A stretch of 64,000 bases of DNA from positions 62,001 through 126,000 of the forward strand of contig NZ_SJOF01000002.1 of NCBI RefSeq assembly GCF_004331255.1. Reading direction: 5' to 3'. This DNA comes from Acinetobacter sp. ANC 4173 (GTDB lineage: Bacteria; Pseudomonadota; Gammaproteobacteria; Pseudomonadales; Moraxellaceae). This document shows positions 31,926 to 40,853 of this stretch, piece by piece. The position numbers and the translations under genes are program-made. Every line of letters begins with the position of its first letter. Positions within the stretch are counted from its first letter, which is position 1. Below the pieces are notes generated by a model, which was not told the DNA's origin, searched no databases, and saw only the letters and a program-made list of their open reading frames with translations.

Positions 31926-33131
31926 ATGAAAGACGCTTATATCATCGATGCCATCCGTACCCCATTCGGCCGTTATGCGGGTGGTTTAGCCCCAGTCCGT
32001 GCCGATGACTTGGGTGCGGTGCCGATTCAAGCCTTGATGCAACGTAATCCTAGTGTTGATTGGAAACAGGTCGATGATGTGATTTACGGCTGTGCCAACC
32101 AAGCCGGTGAAGACAACCGCAATGTGGGGCGCATGTCGGCATTACTGGCGGGTTTACCTGTCGAAGTCCCAGCAACAACAGTCAACCGTTTATGTGGTTC
32201 ATCGTTGGATGCGATTGCCATGGCAGCACGTGCGATTAAAGCAGGTGAAGCCAACCTGATCATTGCAGGTGGTGTGGAAAGCATGTCACGTGCACCCTTT
32301 GTGATGGGCAAATCAGAAACGGCTTATGGCCGTAGCCAGAAGATTGAAGACACCACCATGGGATGGCGTTTTATCAATTCAAAGCTCAAAGCCATGTATG
32401 GTGTAGAGACCATGCCGCAGACCGCAGAGAATGTGGCACAACAATTTCATATTGATCGTGCAGATCAAGACCAGTTTGCCTTGACGAGTCAACAGCGCAC
32501 AACAGCCGCGCAAGCTCAAGGCTTTTTTAAACACGAGATCATCCCTGTGAGCATTGCTCAGCGTAAGGGTGATCCGATTGTGATCGATACCGATGAACAT
32601 CCTCGTGCATCGACCACACTAGAAGGTTTGGCTAAACTGAAGCCAGTCGTCACAGCAGAAGGCACCGTCACAGCGGGAAACGCGTCAGGCATTAATGACG
32701 GTGCGGCTGCTGTACTGATTGCTTCAGAACAAGCGATTCAGCAATACAACCTTAAACCACGTGCCAAGATTATTGCATCTACGGCTGTGGGGGTTGAACC
32801 TCGCATTATGGGCTTCGCCCCAGCCCCTGCGATTAAGAAGCTTCTCAAACAAGCCAATCTCAGCATTGAACAGATGGATGTGATTGAGTTGAATGAAGCC
32901 TTTGCGGCACAAGCACTGGCCGTTACCCGTGATTTAGGTTTGGCAGACGATACGACACAAGTGAATCCAAATGGTGGGGCGATTGCGATTGGTCATCCAC
33001 TCGGTGCTTCGGGCGCACGTTTAGTCACCACAGCACTGAATCAATTAGAACAAACTGGTGGAACCTATGCGCTATGTTCGATGTGTATTGGGGTGGGTCA
33101 AGGCATTGCAATGATTATTCAGCGGGTTTAA
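31926..33131 (+). CDS. catF: 3-oxoadipyl-CoA thiolase
   Basis: CatF cleaves 3-oxoadipyl-CoA to succinyl-CoA and acetyl-CoA. From ATG 31926 the protein is 401 residues, starting [17 protein letters not shown]. The thiolase nucleophile is Cys90 in VNRLCGSS. The C-terminal signatures [19 protein letters not shown] and [10 protein letters not shown] carry the second His and Cys. The frame runs further upstream but without a family-like start. It resembles the pcaF group, and position next to catD supports catF. Confidence 0.96.
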   Translation: MKDAYIIDAIRTPFGRYAGGLAPVRADDLGAVPIQALMQRNPSVDWKQVDDVIYGCANQAGEDNRNVGRMSALLAGLPVEVPATTVNRLCGSSLDAIAMAARAIKAGEANLIIAGGVESMSRAPFVMGKSETAYGRSQKIEDTTMGWRFINSKLKAMYGVETMPQTAENVAQQFHIDRADQDQFALTSQQRTTAAQAQGFFKHEIIPVSIAQRKGDPIVIDTDEHPRASTTLEGLAKLKPVVTAEGTVTAGNASGINDGAAAVLIASEQAIQQYNLKPRAKIIASTAVGVEPRIMGFAPAPAIKKLLKQANLSIEQMDVIELNEAFAAQALAVTRDLGLADDTTQVNPNGGAIAIGHPLGASGARLVTTALNQLEQTGGTYALCSMCIGVGQGIAMIIQRV

Positions 33132-33213
33132 CCCTCATTCTGATCTAGCGTGATGTTTCTACGTATAACTAGCGTGGAAACACTCATTTTTTAATGAATT
33201 AAGGAAGAACAGT

Positions 33214-34005
33214 ATGCCTATTTTAACCACGCCTGATGTGCAACTGCATTATCAAACCTTTGGTGATGCTGCCAATCCTGCTTTGGTATTTTCTAATTCT
33301 TTGGGTACCAATTATGGCATGTGGCAACAGCAGTTTAATGCTTTAAAAGAGCAGTTCTTTGTGGTGTGTTATGACACGCGTGGTCATGGTGCTTCGTCTA
33401 CCCCGCAAGGTCCTTACAGCCTGCAACAATTGGGTGAGGATGTGATTCATTTGCTGGATCATTTAAACATTCAACAGGCTGCATTTTGTGGGATTTCTAT
33501 GGGGGGCTTAACCGGTCAATGGTTGGCCATTCATTATCCTGAGCGTTTTAGCCATGTGGTGGTGTGTAATACGGCGGCTAAAATTGGTCAGGAGCAGGCG
33601 TGGCTGGATCGGGCAGCTTTGGTCAGATCTCAAGGTTTACAATCTATCGCGGACACGGCAGCTTCGCGATGGTTTACAGATCCCTTTATCCAAAGCAACG
33701 CAGCAACGGTTGCAACGCTTTCAAACGACTTAGGTGCTGGCAGCCCAGAAGGTTATGTGAGTTGTTGTGAGGCTTTGGCTAAAGCGGATGTTCGGGAACA
33801 ATTAAAGACAATTACCGTACCTGTATTGATTATTGCAGGACGGCAAGATCCTGTGACAACGGTAGCGGATGCTGAGTTTATGCAGAGTCAGATTCCCAAG
33901 AGTCAATTGGTAGAAATTAATGCGTCACATATTTCTAATGTGGAACAGCCAACGGCGTTTAATCAGAACCTTATGAATTTCCTACAAGTGAATGCATGTC
34001 TATAA
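33214..34005 (+). CDS. catD: 3-oxoadipate enol-lactone hydrolase
   Basis: CatD hydrolyses 3-oxoadipate enol-lactone to 3-oxoadipate. The 263-residue alpha/beta hydrolase has FSNSLGTNYGMWQQQ for the oxyanion hole, YDTRGHGASS, the nucleophile elbow GISMGG near residue 92, the acid in AGRQDPVT and the His in NASHISNVEQP. A GGAAGAAC ribosome binding site precedes it. It is the last gene of the locus; a 12-bp inverted repeat lies 45 bases after its stop. Confidence 0.95.
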   Translation: MPILTTPDVQLHYQTFGDAANPALVFSNSLGTNYGMWQQQFNALKEQFFVVCYDTRGHGASSTPQGPYSLQQLGEDVIHLLDHLNIQQAAFCGISMGGLTGQWLAIHYPERFSHVVVCNTAAKIGQEQAWLDRAALVRSQGLQSIADTAASRWFTDPFIQSNAATVATLSNDLGAGSPEGYVSCCEALAKADVREQLKTITVPVLIIAGRQDPVTTVADAEFMQSQIPKSQLVEINASHISNVEQPTAFNQNLMNFLQVNACL

Positions 34006-34389
34006 GCATACATTCATTTAAATACATCATATTGCAATAAGATCAGCATAATCCAAGTGATCATAAAATTGACCAGATCACTTGGATTTGCTATAAAATT
34101 GTATAGATCTTAAGGACTAAGATCTGAATAAGAAAACCAAGCGCATGGAATGGAATCTTCAAGTATATGCCTGTTATTAAACACTTAAAATAAGGATATT
34201 GTTTCCTTCACTGAATACTTGTTGAAAACAGCATTTTTTGGCAATTCTGGTCTGTATCTTGCATTGATCTTTATATATTTTGCGCACAACTGAATCATCT
34301 AAGTGCAGTATTTACACCTCTTCAAAATTCTTCCAAGCAGGGCTTTCAAAGGTGAAATACAAGCAGGAGTTAGCCAAAGGAATAATGAT
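34006..34389 (+). other. Non-coding gap between catD and the AraC gene
   Basis: This is a 384-base AT-rich gap. Apart from the inverted repeat at 34051-34087 and the likely AraC promoter region near 34250-34290 (TTGCAT followed by TTTATATAT), nothing recognisable was seen. Confidence 0.5.
34051..34087 (+). terminator. Terminator-like hairpin after catD
   Basis: A perfect 12-bp inverted repeat (ATCCAAGTGATC / GATCACTTGGAT) with a 13-base loop lies 45 bases after the catD stop. The following sequence has only a short T-run, so termination may be weak or factor-assisted. Confidence 0.5.
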
Positions 34390-35409
34390 ATGTATCAAGC
34401 CAACTCTTCTGAATTAAATGGACGGAATTTCCAGCAGGAATCTATTTTTTCTCCCCATAATTTACTCTTCAACCATCAAGATATAAATGAAACCTGTAAA
34501 AATGTAGGGCAAGTTTTTAAGCCTCATCTGTTAAAAATCTCCAAGCCTCAGAAAAATTTTAGTGCAACCATGCACCATGTTAAAACAGGTGCCCTGTCCA
34601 TTAGCCGTCTAGTCTACGGTGCGGATGTGATTATAGAACCCGACCATTTAGACAAATTTTATTTAATCCAAATTCCAACCCATGGTTATGCTGAAATTGA
34701 GTTTGGACATCAAAAATTTATGTCCTATTCGCAAGTCGCATCCATCATCTCACCGCAACAATCTTTACGGATGCGCTGGCATGCCAACTCTCCGCAACTC
34801 ATTTTAAAAATTTCTAAAGATGATTTTCTGCATCATTGTCGCCAACATATTCCTGACACTGACAACACCCCGCTTATTTTTGATCCTAAGCTCGATTTTA
34901 CTAGCCAAAATGGCAGCTACTTTTTGCAATTACTTCGCACTTTAATGGATGCTCTAGCATGCGACAAACATCCACTGCACCATCCATTGGCTTTTAAACA
35001 GTTTGAATCGAATCTATTAAACGCGCTGATTTATGGGCAGCCCAATAATGGCTTAGATAAAATTGACTCTCATAAAGATAAAACGATTTCGCCACATTTT
35101 ATTAAACGGACTGAAGCCTATATCCAACAACATTTACATGAGCCGTTAAGTGTGGAAACGCTGGCGGAACAAGCGGGTGTAAGTGTACGTACTCTATTTA
35201 CGGGCTTTAAAAACTATTTGGGCACGACCCCAATGGCATATCTGAGAGAATTACGTTTTGAGCAGGCACACTTAGAACTTGTACGAAATGAACATTTAAC
35301 CGTTACAGACGTGGCATTTAAATGGGGATTTACGCATTTAGGTCGATTTTCTCAAGAATATAAAAGACGCTTTGGAACTTTGCCGTCATCTACCCGTCGT
35401 TGTAGCTAA
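34390..35409 (+). CDS. AraC/XylS-family regulator, upstream-flanking copy
   Basis: From ATG 34390 (after AAAGGAATAATG) this is a 339-residue protein with an AraC_binding_2-type sensor domain (about 50-220) and a C-terminal double HTH (about 235-335: SVETLAEQAGVSVRTLFTGF and VTDVAFKWGFTHLGRFSQEYKRRFG). The long N-terminal form is typical of regulators of aromatic catabolism such as XylS. It lies convergent to the porin gene of the indole-like cluster, so it may regulate that cluster or the cat-ben genes. The effector is unknown. Earlier in-frame codons lack a good ribosome binding site. Confidence 0.8.
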   Translation: MYQANSSELNGRNFQQESIFSPHNLLFNHQDINETCKNVGQVFKPHLLKISKPQKNFSATMHHVKTGALSISRLVYGADVIIEPDHLDKFYLIQIPTHGYAEIEFGHQKFMSYSQVASIISPQQSLRMRWHANSPQLILKISKDDFLHHCRQHIPDTDNTPLIFDPKLDFTSQNGSYFLQLLRTLMDALACDKHPLHHPLAFKQFESNLLNALIYGQPNNGLDKIDSHKDKTISPHFIKRTEAYIQQHLHEPLSVETLAEQAGVSVRTLFTGFKNYLGTTPMAYLRELRFEQAHLELVRNEHLTVTDVAFKWGFTHLGRFSQEYKRRFGTLPSSTRRCS

Positions 35410-35455
35410 CCCAATTTAAATACACTCTACAATTCAGCTCTCAAAGAAAGAAATC

Positions 35456-35482
35456 GCCTTTTATCCTGCATGGATAAAAGGC
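35456..35482. terminator. Terminator between the AraC gene and the porin gene
   Basis: A perfect 11-bp stem (GCCTTTTATCC / GGATAAAAGGC, 5-base loop) lies between convergent genes. T-rich sequence follows on the minus strand, so it probably ends the porin transcript. Confidence 0.75.
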
Positions 35483-35491
35483 TAAGTTGAA

Positions 35492-36439
35492 TTAGAAATG
35501 ATGAATATAACGAACTTGCATCCGCGTCCCTTCAGGACGGTTTTCTGCATCTTGTTCGAAATAGGCATTGGCAACGACATGGTTGTTTGGTGAAAAACTG
35601 TACATTGCACCCGGACCAATTGCCCAAACTTTTTCTTTACGTCCTTTTACTTTCTCGCCATCCACTTCGGTATCGGTGATTTGCTTTAACCAGTAGCCAT
35701 TTAGCCCCAAGCGAAATTGTGGCGTAACGGCATAATCTGTAGCAAAGTTTGCATGTAATGCCTGCCCTGCTTGAATCTCATCTGCACCTGAAAAGGCATA
35801 ACTTGGATCATCATTTTTAAAATTATACAGATAATGAATACGTGTCGAAGCCGTCCACTTTGGATTAAACCAGTATGTTGCAGCCCAATACGGATTCAAC
35901 GAAACTGCATGATTACTTGGATTGATATCTTTTTGTGAACTGTAATCCCCTGTTGGCAGGTTCACTTGAAACTCAATCCGATGTACAAATTTGGGACCCG
36001 CTGCGCCCATAATTGGATCGAATTGTACAAAAGGACCAATCATCACATCACCAAAACCACTTTGTGACTTGATTGCCAGATTATTCAAGCCATCATCCAT
36101 CTCCATTTTGCTCACAAAGGGAATCAGAAAGTTAATCCCTAAACTGGCATGCTCGCCTAATTTAACATTAGATAAGTAGCTAATTTGCTCCACGATCACT
36201 TGATAGTTGAGGTCTGTTTTCGGTAAAGGGAGTTTGTTTCCATGTGCATCGACCAATTCATCACTTTCATAGTTTTGAAAATAGGTCTGTGCATACCAAC
36301 CTGTCCCCGCTGGTAAGCCACCATCTAAAAAACTGGTCATACCTAAATTTACAGTCGGCAAATCATAGGCTTGTGCCATGACAGAAATACAACTCAAACT
36401 ACAGAGCAAAACACTTTTTTGTATTACATGAAACTTCAT
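35492..36439 (-). CDS. Outer-membrane channel of the phenol/meta-degradation (SphA-like) family
   Basis: This 315-residue exported protein has a signal peptide (cleavage after AQA near residue 24). Many amphipathic strands with aromatic girdles follow, as in the Phenol_MetA_deg family of outer-membrane proteins found in aromatic-degradation operons. The C-terminus is an aromatic-ended strand, RYIHHF. It is the last gene of the minus-strand indole-like cluster and lies directly after a strong terminator with no room for its own promoter. Passage of hydrophobic aromatics is inferred. Confidence 0.75.
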   Translation of the reverse strand: MKFHVIQKSVLLCSLSCISVMAQAYDLPTVNLGMTSFLDGGLPAGTGWYAQTYFQNYESDELVDAHGNKLPLPKTDLNYQVIVEQISYLSNVKLGEHASLGINFLIPFVSKMEMDDGLNNLAIKSQSGFGDVMIGPFVQFDPIMGAAGPKFVHRIEFQVNLPTGDYSSQKDINPSNHAVSLNPYWAATYWFNPKWTASTRIHYLYNFKNDDPSYAFSGADEIQAGQALHANFATDYAVTPQFRLGLNGYWLKQITDTEVDGEKVKGRKEKVWAIGPGAMYSFSPNNHVVANAYFEQDAENRPEGTRMQVRYIHHF

Positions 36440-36453
36440 TGTTTTTTCCTAAA

Positions 36454-36481
36454 TAAAAAAGTCACGATGAAACATCGTGAC
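36454..36481 (-). terminator. Intrinsic terminator between the flavin reductase and porin genes
   Basis: On the minus strand GTCACGATG-TTT-CATCGTGAC forms a perfect 9-bp stem followed by six T. It starts 8 bases after the flavin reductase stop and ends 14 bases before the porin start. Confidence 0.9.
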
Positions 36482-36488
36482 TAAATCT

Positions 36489-37022
36489 TTAATTGCTTAG
36501 CTCTGGATGAGCAGCCGCGACTCGGTATTTCCCCGCATGGAAAACCAATGGCTCTCCCTGCCGTTGTTGATATTGCTCAATCTGACCAATAAAAATAAGA
36601 TGATCGCCCCCTTCATATTGGGTCACATTTCGACAGACAAGGGTTGCCAGTACATCCTCCAGAATAGGGACACCTACATCACATTCGCGATGTGCAATGC
36701 CTGCGAATTTGTCCGTAGAAGCTTTGGCAAAATGTCCTGAAAGTAAATGATGTTCCTGTGCCAACATATGAATCGCAAAATGTTCGGCATCAACAAAATC
36801 TGACAGGCTTGGGGCAGTTTTAGACAAACTCCATAAAATTAATGGCGGGTCGAGTGACAAAGAAGAAAAAGAGTTCGCAGTCATGCCTACTTTTCGTCCC
36901 TGCTTACTGCGTGTCGTGATGACCGTTACGCCTGTTGCAAACTGCCCGAGTAAATTCCGTATTTCTCTTGGGTTTTCCACGTTTACTGGCTGTAATGCCA
37001 TATCTTCAATGCTATCAATCAT
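36489..37022 (-). CDS. iifD: Flavin reductase of the indole monooxygenase system
   Basis: This 177-residue flavin reductase-like (HpaC/StyB type) protein has the FATGVTVITTRSKQGRKVGMTANSF-type flavin-binding start, the SLSLDPPLILWSLSKTAPS core and a C-terminal GEPLVFHAGKYR end. It would supply reduced FAD to the StyA-like oxygenase encoded 27 bases upstream. The ribosome binding site AAGGA precedes ATG 37022; an internal ATG at residue 8 exists. The iif name rests on memory of an Acinetobacter indole operon and on gene order. Confidence 0.8.
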   Translation of the reverse strand: MIDSIEDMALQPVNVENPREIRNLLGQFATGVTVITTRSKQGRKVGMTANSFSSLSLDPPLILWSLSKTAPSLSDFVDAEHFAIHMLAQEHHLLSGHFAKASTDKFAGIAHRECDVGVPILEDVLATLVCRNVTQYEGGDHLIFIGQIEQYQQRQGEPLVFHAGKYRVAAAHPELSN

Positions 37023-37049
37023 GAGTAAGATCCTTTTTACAAAGCCTGA

Positions 37050-38288
37050 TTAGGCAACTTTTTGAGCTGTTTTCATGGCAAGAAAATGCTGAGCCTGTTC
37101 CGCATCAAACCACCACGGTGCAAAGTCTCGTGGGTCATCAAAATTATTTGCCATCACTGATGCAATCGCTTGGTTCTGGCTGGCTGCTGCAAGTAATTCC
37201 ACAACATGCGGTTGCGGTGGTAACAGCAGACTATTGGTCCATGCCACAACGTTTTCGGCATAGGTCCAATAACGCTCAAAGGTTTGTTGCATCCATACCT
37301 CACTAAAGACCTGATCATCATTAGACAAAATGGCATCGAAATAAATCTTGCTGCATTTGGCAGCATTATTTGAACCCTGACCTGTAATTGGATCATTTAC
37401 GACTAGCGCATCTGCCATACCAAAGATTTTTTTACCTGAAGGCAGTGTCAATACAGGTTTGCGCACTGTTGGTGGGAATCGACCTGCCAAATAGCCGCCT
37501 GCATCGGTAAGTTCAACATCGCTGCAACGCTCAAATTCCCATGGCACGTATTTTTTAAGCAGTTCAAGACTGCGCTGTAAATGCTGTTCAGGCGTTTGTA
37601 CATCCTGCCAACAGTCCATAGGGCCGTTGGGAATGCCTTCAAAAACCATAATGTCGCATGGTCCATTAATGGTCAGTGCTGGGAAAGAGAAATATTCCCC
37701 CACTTCTGGAATAATGTTGAAAGTGACGCGTGAATATGGCGAGACCGGTTTCATGCCTTTAACATAGGTCAGTGCCAAGGCACGTTGCGGTCGATCAAAG
37801 GTGCTTCGTTCCGCATCACGTTCAAACTGTTTGACGACCTCACCCTTTCCAGCGGCTAGCAAGACCAATTCATATTCATTGGCCAATTGCTCTAGTTCTT
37901 CAATACCCACATCCTGAATGATTAATCGCCCACCACGTTTTTCAAATTCCTGCATCCAAAAAGGCATTTTTACGCGCTGATCGACCGATTGTGCATAGCG
38001 TTCCAGACGAGCACTCCATTCAAAGGCTTTGCCACCATGTTCAGGATTGACCAAAGCCAAGCCAATTCCTTCGACTGCAGGACATTGTTCTTCCCAAAAG
38101 TTCAGCCCTAAGTCTCGTTCCGTTTGTAAAGCAGTATGAAACATACATTGACTAGACATGACTTTGCCCTGACGGATTTCATCGGCAGTACGATTGGTAA
38201 TTAAGGTCACGTCATAGCCTGTATCTAACAGACCTAATCCAAGTTGCAGGCCTGATTGTCCTGCTCCAACAATTGCAATACGGCGCAT
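37050..38288 (-). CDS. iifC: StyA-like indole monooxygenase (flavin-dependent)
   Basis: From ATG 38288 (after TTTGGAGAAACAC) the protein has 412 residues and begins with an FAD-binding IAIVGAGQSGLQLG. Length and pattern fit group E flavoprotein monooxygenases such as StyA. Residues Ser45, Gln47 and Met49 form the S-x-Q-x-M pattern, with Val72 and Ile75. I remember this as the fingerprint of indole rather than styrene monooxygenases. The expected reaction is oxygenation of the indole C2-C3 bond. A reductase gene follows directly, giving a two-component system. The cluster genes around it agree with indole degradation. Confidence 0.82.
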   Translation of the reverse strand: MRRIAIVGAGQSGLQLGLGLLDTGYDVTLITNRTADEIRQGKVMSSQCMFHTALQTERDLGLNFWEEQCPAVEGIGLALVNPEHGGKAFEWSARLERYAQSVDQRVKMPFWMQEFEKRGGRLIIQDVGIEELEQLANEYELVLLAAGKGEVVKQFERDAERSTFDRPQRALALTYVKGMKPVSPYSRVTFNIIPEVGEYFSFPALTINGPCDIMVFEGIPNGPMDCWQDVQTPEQHLQRSLELLKKYVPWEFERCSDVELTDAGGYLAGRFPPTVRKPVLTLPSGKKIFGMADALVVNDPITGQGSNNAAKCSKIYFDAILSNDDQVFSEVWMQQTFERYWTYAENVVAWTNSLLLPPQPHVVELLAAASQNQAIASVMANNFDDPRDFAPWWFDAEQAQHFLAMKTAQKVA

Positions 38289-38333
38289 GTGTTTCTCCAA
38301 ATTTCTGAATGTTCTAAATAATGAATGTCTGTT

Positions 38334-39119
38334 TTAGCTGGCTAAGCGTGGAATGGCAGGTTGTGCCCCTTCTGGTCCCATCACTGAATATCCACCATCA
38401 ACGGCATAATCTGCCCCAGTTACAAAACTCGCGGCAGGTGACAGTAAAAACTGCACCACATTGGCCACTTCTTCTGGATGTCCCAAGCGACCCAATAAGT
38501 GATAATCCGCGGCAACGCCATCTGCTTTTTCACGGTTGTTGCCGCTGACTTCGGCAATCACCCGCGACCATGTCCAACCTGGGGAAATCGAATTGACCCG
38601 AATGCCATCAGCGGCAAAATCCATGGCCATACTTTGAGTTAATTGGCGAATAGCCGCTTTGGATACGGGATATAACCAGCGTCCTGTTTGCGCATACTTG
38701 GCAGAAATCGAAGTAAAATTCACAATCGAACCACGATGCTCTTTTAAGTCTGGATAAAAGGCACGTGTTAACTCCACTACAGACAACACATTGACATCCA
38801 ATGCCTTTAGCCAGTCCTGACGAGAGGACTGAAAGCCATCATCTAAGTAAGTACATGCCAAGTTCACCAAACAACTGACTTCACCCAAATGCTGATGAAT
38901 GTTCTTGACTGCCTGCTGAATCGCAACATCACTGGTCAAATCCACTTGTATGAACATCACGTCATAAGGAAAACTTTCTGCAACTTTCTTTCCGTTGGCA
39001 TCAATATCCAGAATGGCAACGCGTGCACCGGCATTCACCAAAGCCTGAACCACGGCTTTGCCAATGAGAGTTGCACCGCCACTGACCACGGCAACCTTGC
39101 CTTTTAAATCAATATTCAT
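38334..39119 (-). CDS. iifA: Short-chain dehydrogenase of the indole-like cluster
   Basis: This 261-residue SDR starts MNIDLKGKVAVVSGGATLIGKA (cofactor loop near residue 14), with the Ser in FTSISAKYAQ, Tyr-x3-Lys in LYPVSKAAIRQ and the family end FVTGADYAVDGG. In the Acinetobacter iif pathway as I remember it, the SDR oxidises the indole dihydrodiol to 3-hydroxyindolin-2-one. ATG 39119 follows the preceding gene's stop by two bases and has GAGGGAG upstream; a GTG two codons earlier is less likely. The gap to iifC is 45 bases. Confidence 0.78.
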   Translation of the reverse strand: MNIDLKGKVAVVSGGATLIGKAVVQALVNAGARVAILDIDANGKKVAESFPYDVMFIQVDLTSDVAIQQAVKNIHQHLGEVSCLVNLACTYLDDGFQSSRQDWLKALDVNVLSVVELTRAFYPDLKEHRGSIVNFTSISAKYAQTGRWLYPVSKAAIRQLTQSMAMDFAADGIRVNSISPGWTWSRVIAEVSGNNREKADGVAADYHLLGRLGHPEEVANVVQFLLSPAASFVTGADYAVDGGYSVMGPEGAQPAIPRLAS

Positions 39120-39121
39120 AA

Positions 39122-40381
39122 TCACACTCCCTCACCAATCGGTTTGCCTTCACTGCTGTTCCATGACGGCATCAGCGTATTGGAAGGTAGATCTTCATTC
39201 AGGAGTTTTTTAGCTGTCTCAACACCGGCCACAGGCAATCCCTCAGGGTTGAGTAAACCAATTTGCACCAGTACCGATGCCTGATCCCAATAAATATGTT
39301 CATGACACAGTTTAGAACCGCGAAATTGAATAACACCCAGCATTGGAATTTCGACGTATTTGCCTGTTGGTTTCACCCCGGGGAGTAGCCAATCAATTTC
39401 AGTATCGTGAGTAAAACTCATGATAAATTCATCGACCACCTGTGTTGATCCCACCGTGCGTGATATAGAAGTAATCTTCATGTCTTCAGGGTTTTGATGG
39501 ACAAAATGGTAACGATAGAAACGCGCTAACTGACTTTGCCCCACACCCCCTGTCAACGTTGGAATATGATTGACATAAGGTTCAGCCACCATGGTTGCCA
39601 TCGTCGCAGGGACATCTCGAGTATCAAACTCATGCCGAATATGCTCTTCCCATAACGCCACCAAGTCATAATGTGGTCCAATCGTGTCATGCAGTGCAGT
39701 CACCGTTCGCTCATGGGCAAATCGGGCTGATGGTTTGTGGTAATGCTGACTTTTCGGTCGAGCAAAGGCATGATCGACATCTTCATAGACATAGGCTTTG
39801 ACATTGCTATATTGACTCGTGGTTTGCAAAATCGCTTGTCGTGCATCTGGTGGGGTAAATTGATCTAACTCTGCAATATGCAGTACCAAACGTCCTTTCA
39901 AGTTTGCCAGCTCATCCAGTACATTTTCTAAACCAACCCCGTAGTATCCAACGGCGCAAGCAACTTCTGGCAAACGACAGGCAGCTAAATATGCCAGTTT
40001 TCCGCCCAAGCAATACCCAACAACACCCAGCCCTGTCGAGGTATCACATTCAGGTCGTGTTTGCAGATAAGCCAGACTGTCCTGAATATCTTCTACGCCT
40101 AAGTTTTCATCGTATTGCTGATAAAGTGCATAAGCTTTTTGAAAATCTTCTGGGGTATAACCCAATTCAATATTGGCCGCACTACGCCAAAATAAATCAG
40201 GAACAAGCACGGTGTATCCTTCTTCGGCAAGAAAATTTGCTTTTTCCCGCATTGCAGCATTGACCCCAAAGATTTCCTGACACAACACAATGCCCGGACC
40301 TTTACCTGAAGATGGGGCGACCAAGTAAGCACTAAATTGTTTACCAGTCTCGGTTTTTATCTGAATCGTTTGACCAGCCAT
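39122..40381 (-). CDS. iifB: Dienelactone hydrolase / SnoaL-like fusion protein
   Basis: From ATG 40381 (after CAGGAG) this is a 419-residue protein with two parts. Residues 1-235 are a dienelactone-hydrolase domain with Glu36, Cys124 (GYCLGG), Asp173 and His204. These nearly coincide with the known DLH positions, so the active site is intact. Residues about 245-395 look like a SnoaL/NTF2-type domain (ALWEEHIRHEFDTRD, VAEPYVNHIPT, FYRYHFVHQNP). It is the first gene of the cluster. It may correspond to IifB, which I recall converts 3-hydroxyindolin-2-one to anthranilate; that assignment is inference from position. Confidence 0.65.
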   Translation of the reverse strand: MAGQTIQIKTETGKQFSAYLVAPSSGKGPGIVLCQEIFGVNAAMREKANFLAEEGYTVLVPDLFWRSAANIELGYTPEDFQKAYALYQQYDENLGVEDIQDSLAYLQTRPECDTSTGLGVVGYCLGGKLAYLAACRLPEVACAVGYYGVGLENVLDELANLKGRLVLHIAELDQFTPPDARQAILQTTSQYSNVKAYVYEDVDHAFARPKSQHYHKPSARFAHERTVTALHDTIGPHYDLVALWEEHIRHEFDTRDVPATMATMVAEPYVNHIPTLTGGVGQSQLARFYRYHFVHQNPEDMKITSISRTVGSTQVVDEFIMSFTHDTEIDWLLPGVKPTGKYVEIPMLGVIQFRGSKLCHEHIYWDQASVLVQIGLLNPEGLPVAGVETAKKLLNEDLPSNTLMPSWNSSEGKPIGEGV

Positions 40382-40853
40382 AATCGTCAACTCCTGACTT
40401 TGTTATGGCTTTATCTTCTATCCAAATTTTTAAGATGACTGTCCAAAAGCTGCGAGCACTATCCAATCCATGCGCAATTCTAAATCGCGTTTCTAAATAT
40501 GGATGCTTCTTTTGCTTGCACAGGTGACACAAAATAATCTGTTAAAAAAAACAATCCAGCACCAATGGAAAAAATGGATGAAGTTCAGGAGTTAATGGAT
40601 AGTCCTCTAAGTATAAAAATAGTTCAATCAAGATATGTTCATACCTCGCGATATCACAACTTTCTCTACCGTTTAAAGAGTCCCTCTGCCGATCAAAACA
40701 AGGCGATGACTCTGGTGTAAATCGAACACCTTTCACTCATGCGCATGGCATAAGAACATTGCTCACGCAAAATTCATCCATCCATGCCATGAGTAAATTT
40801 GTACAAAAAGGGTCAATCCAACCGAGCTAAAACATACCTTCAAAGGAAGAATT
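40382..40853. other. Divergent regulatory region of the indole-like operon and the MFS gene
   Basis: This 472-base gap has no convincing gene. It contains three phased CTRTCCAA repeats (40418-40466) near the minus-strand operon. The remainder up to 40853 holds only AT-rich sequence and a GGAAG ribosome binding site for the transporter. Confidence 0.55.
40418..40466. promoter_or_regulatory. Three phased direct repeats CTRTCCAA, candidate AraC/XylS operator
   Basis: CTATCCAA at 40418, CTGTCCAA at 40439 and CTATCCAA at 40459 are spaced 21 and 20 bases, about two helical turns each, in the same orientation. This is the spacing expected for AraC/XylS subunits. They lie 37-85 bases upstream of the first gene of the minus-strand operon, and the middle repeat could overlap a -35 element (TTGGAC on the minus strand). 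Confidence 0.55.
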
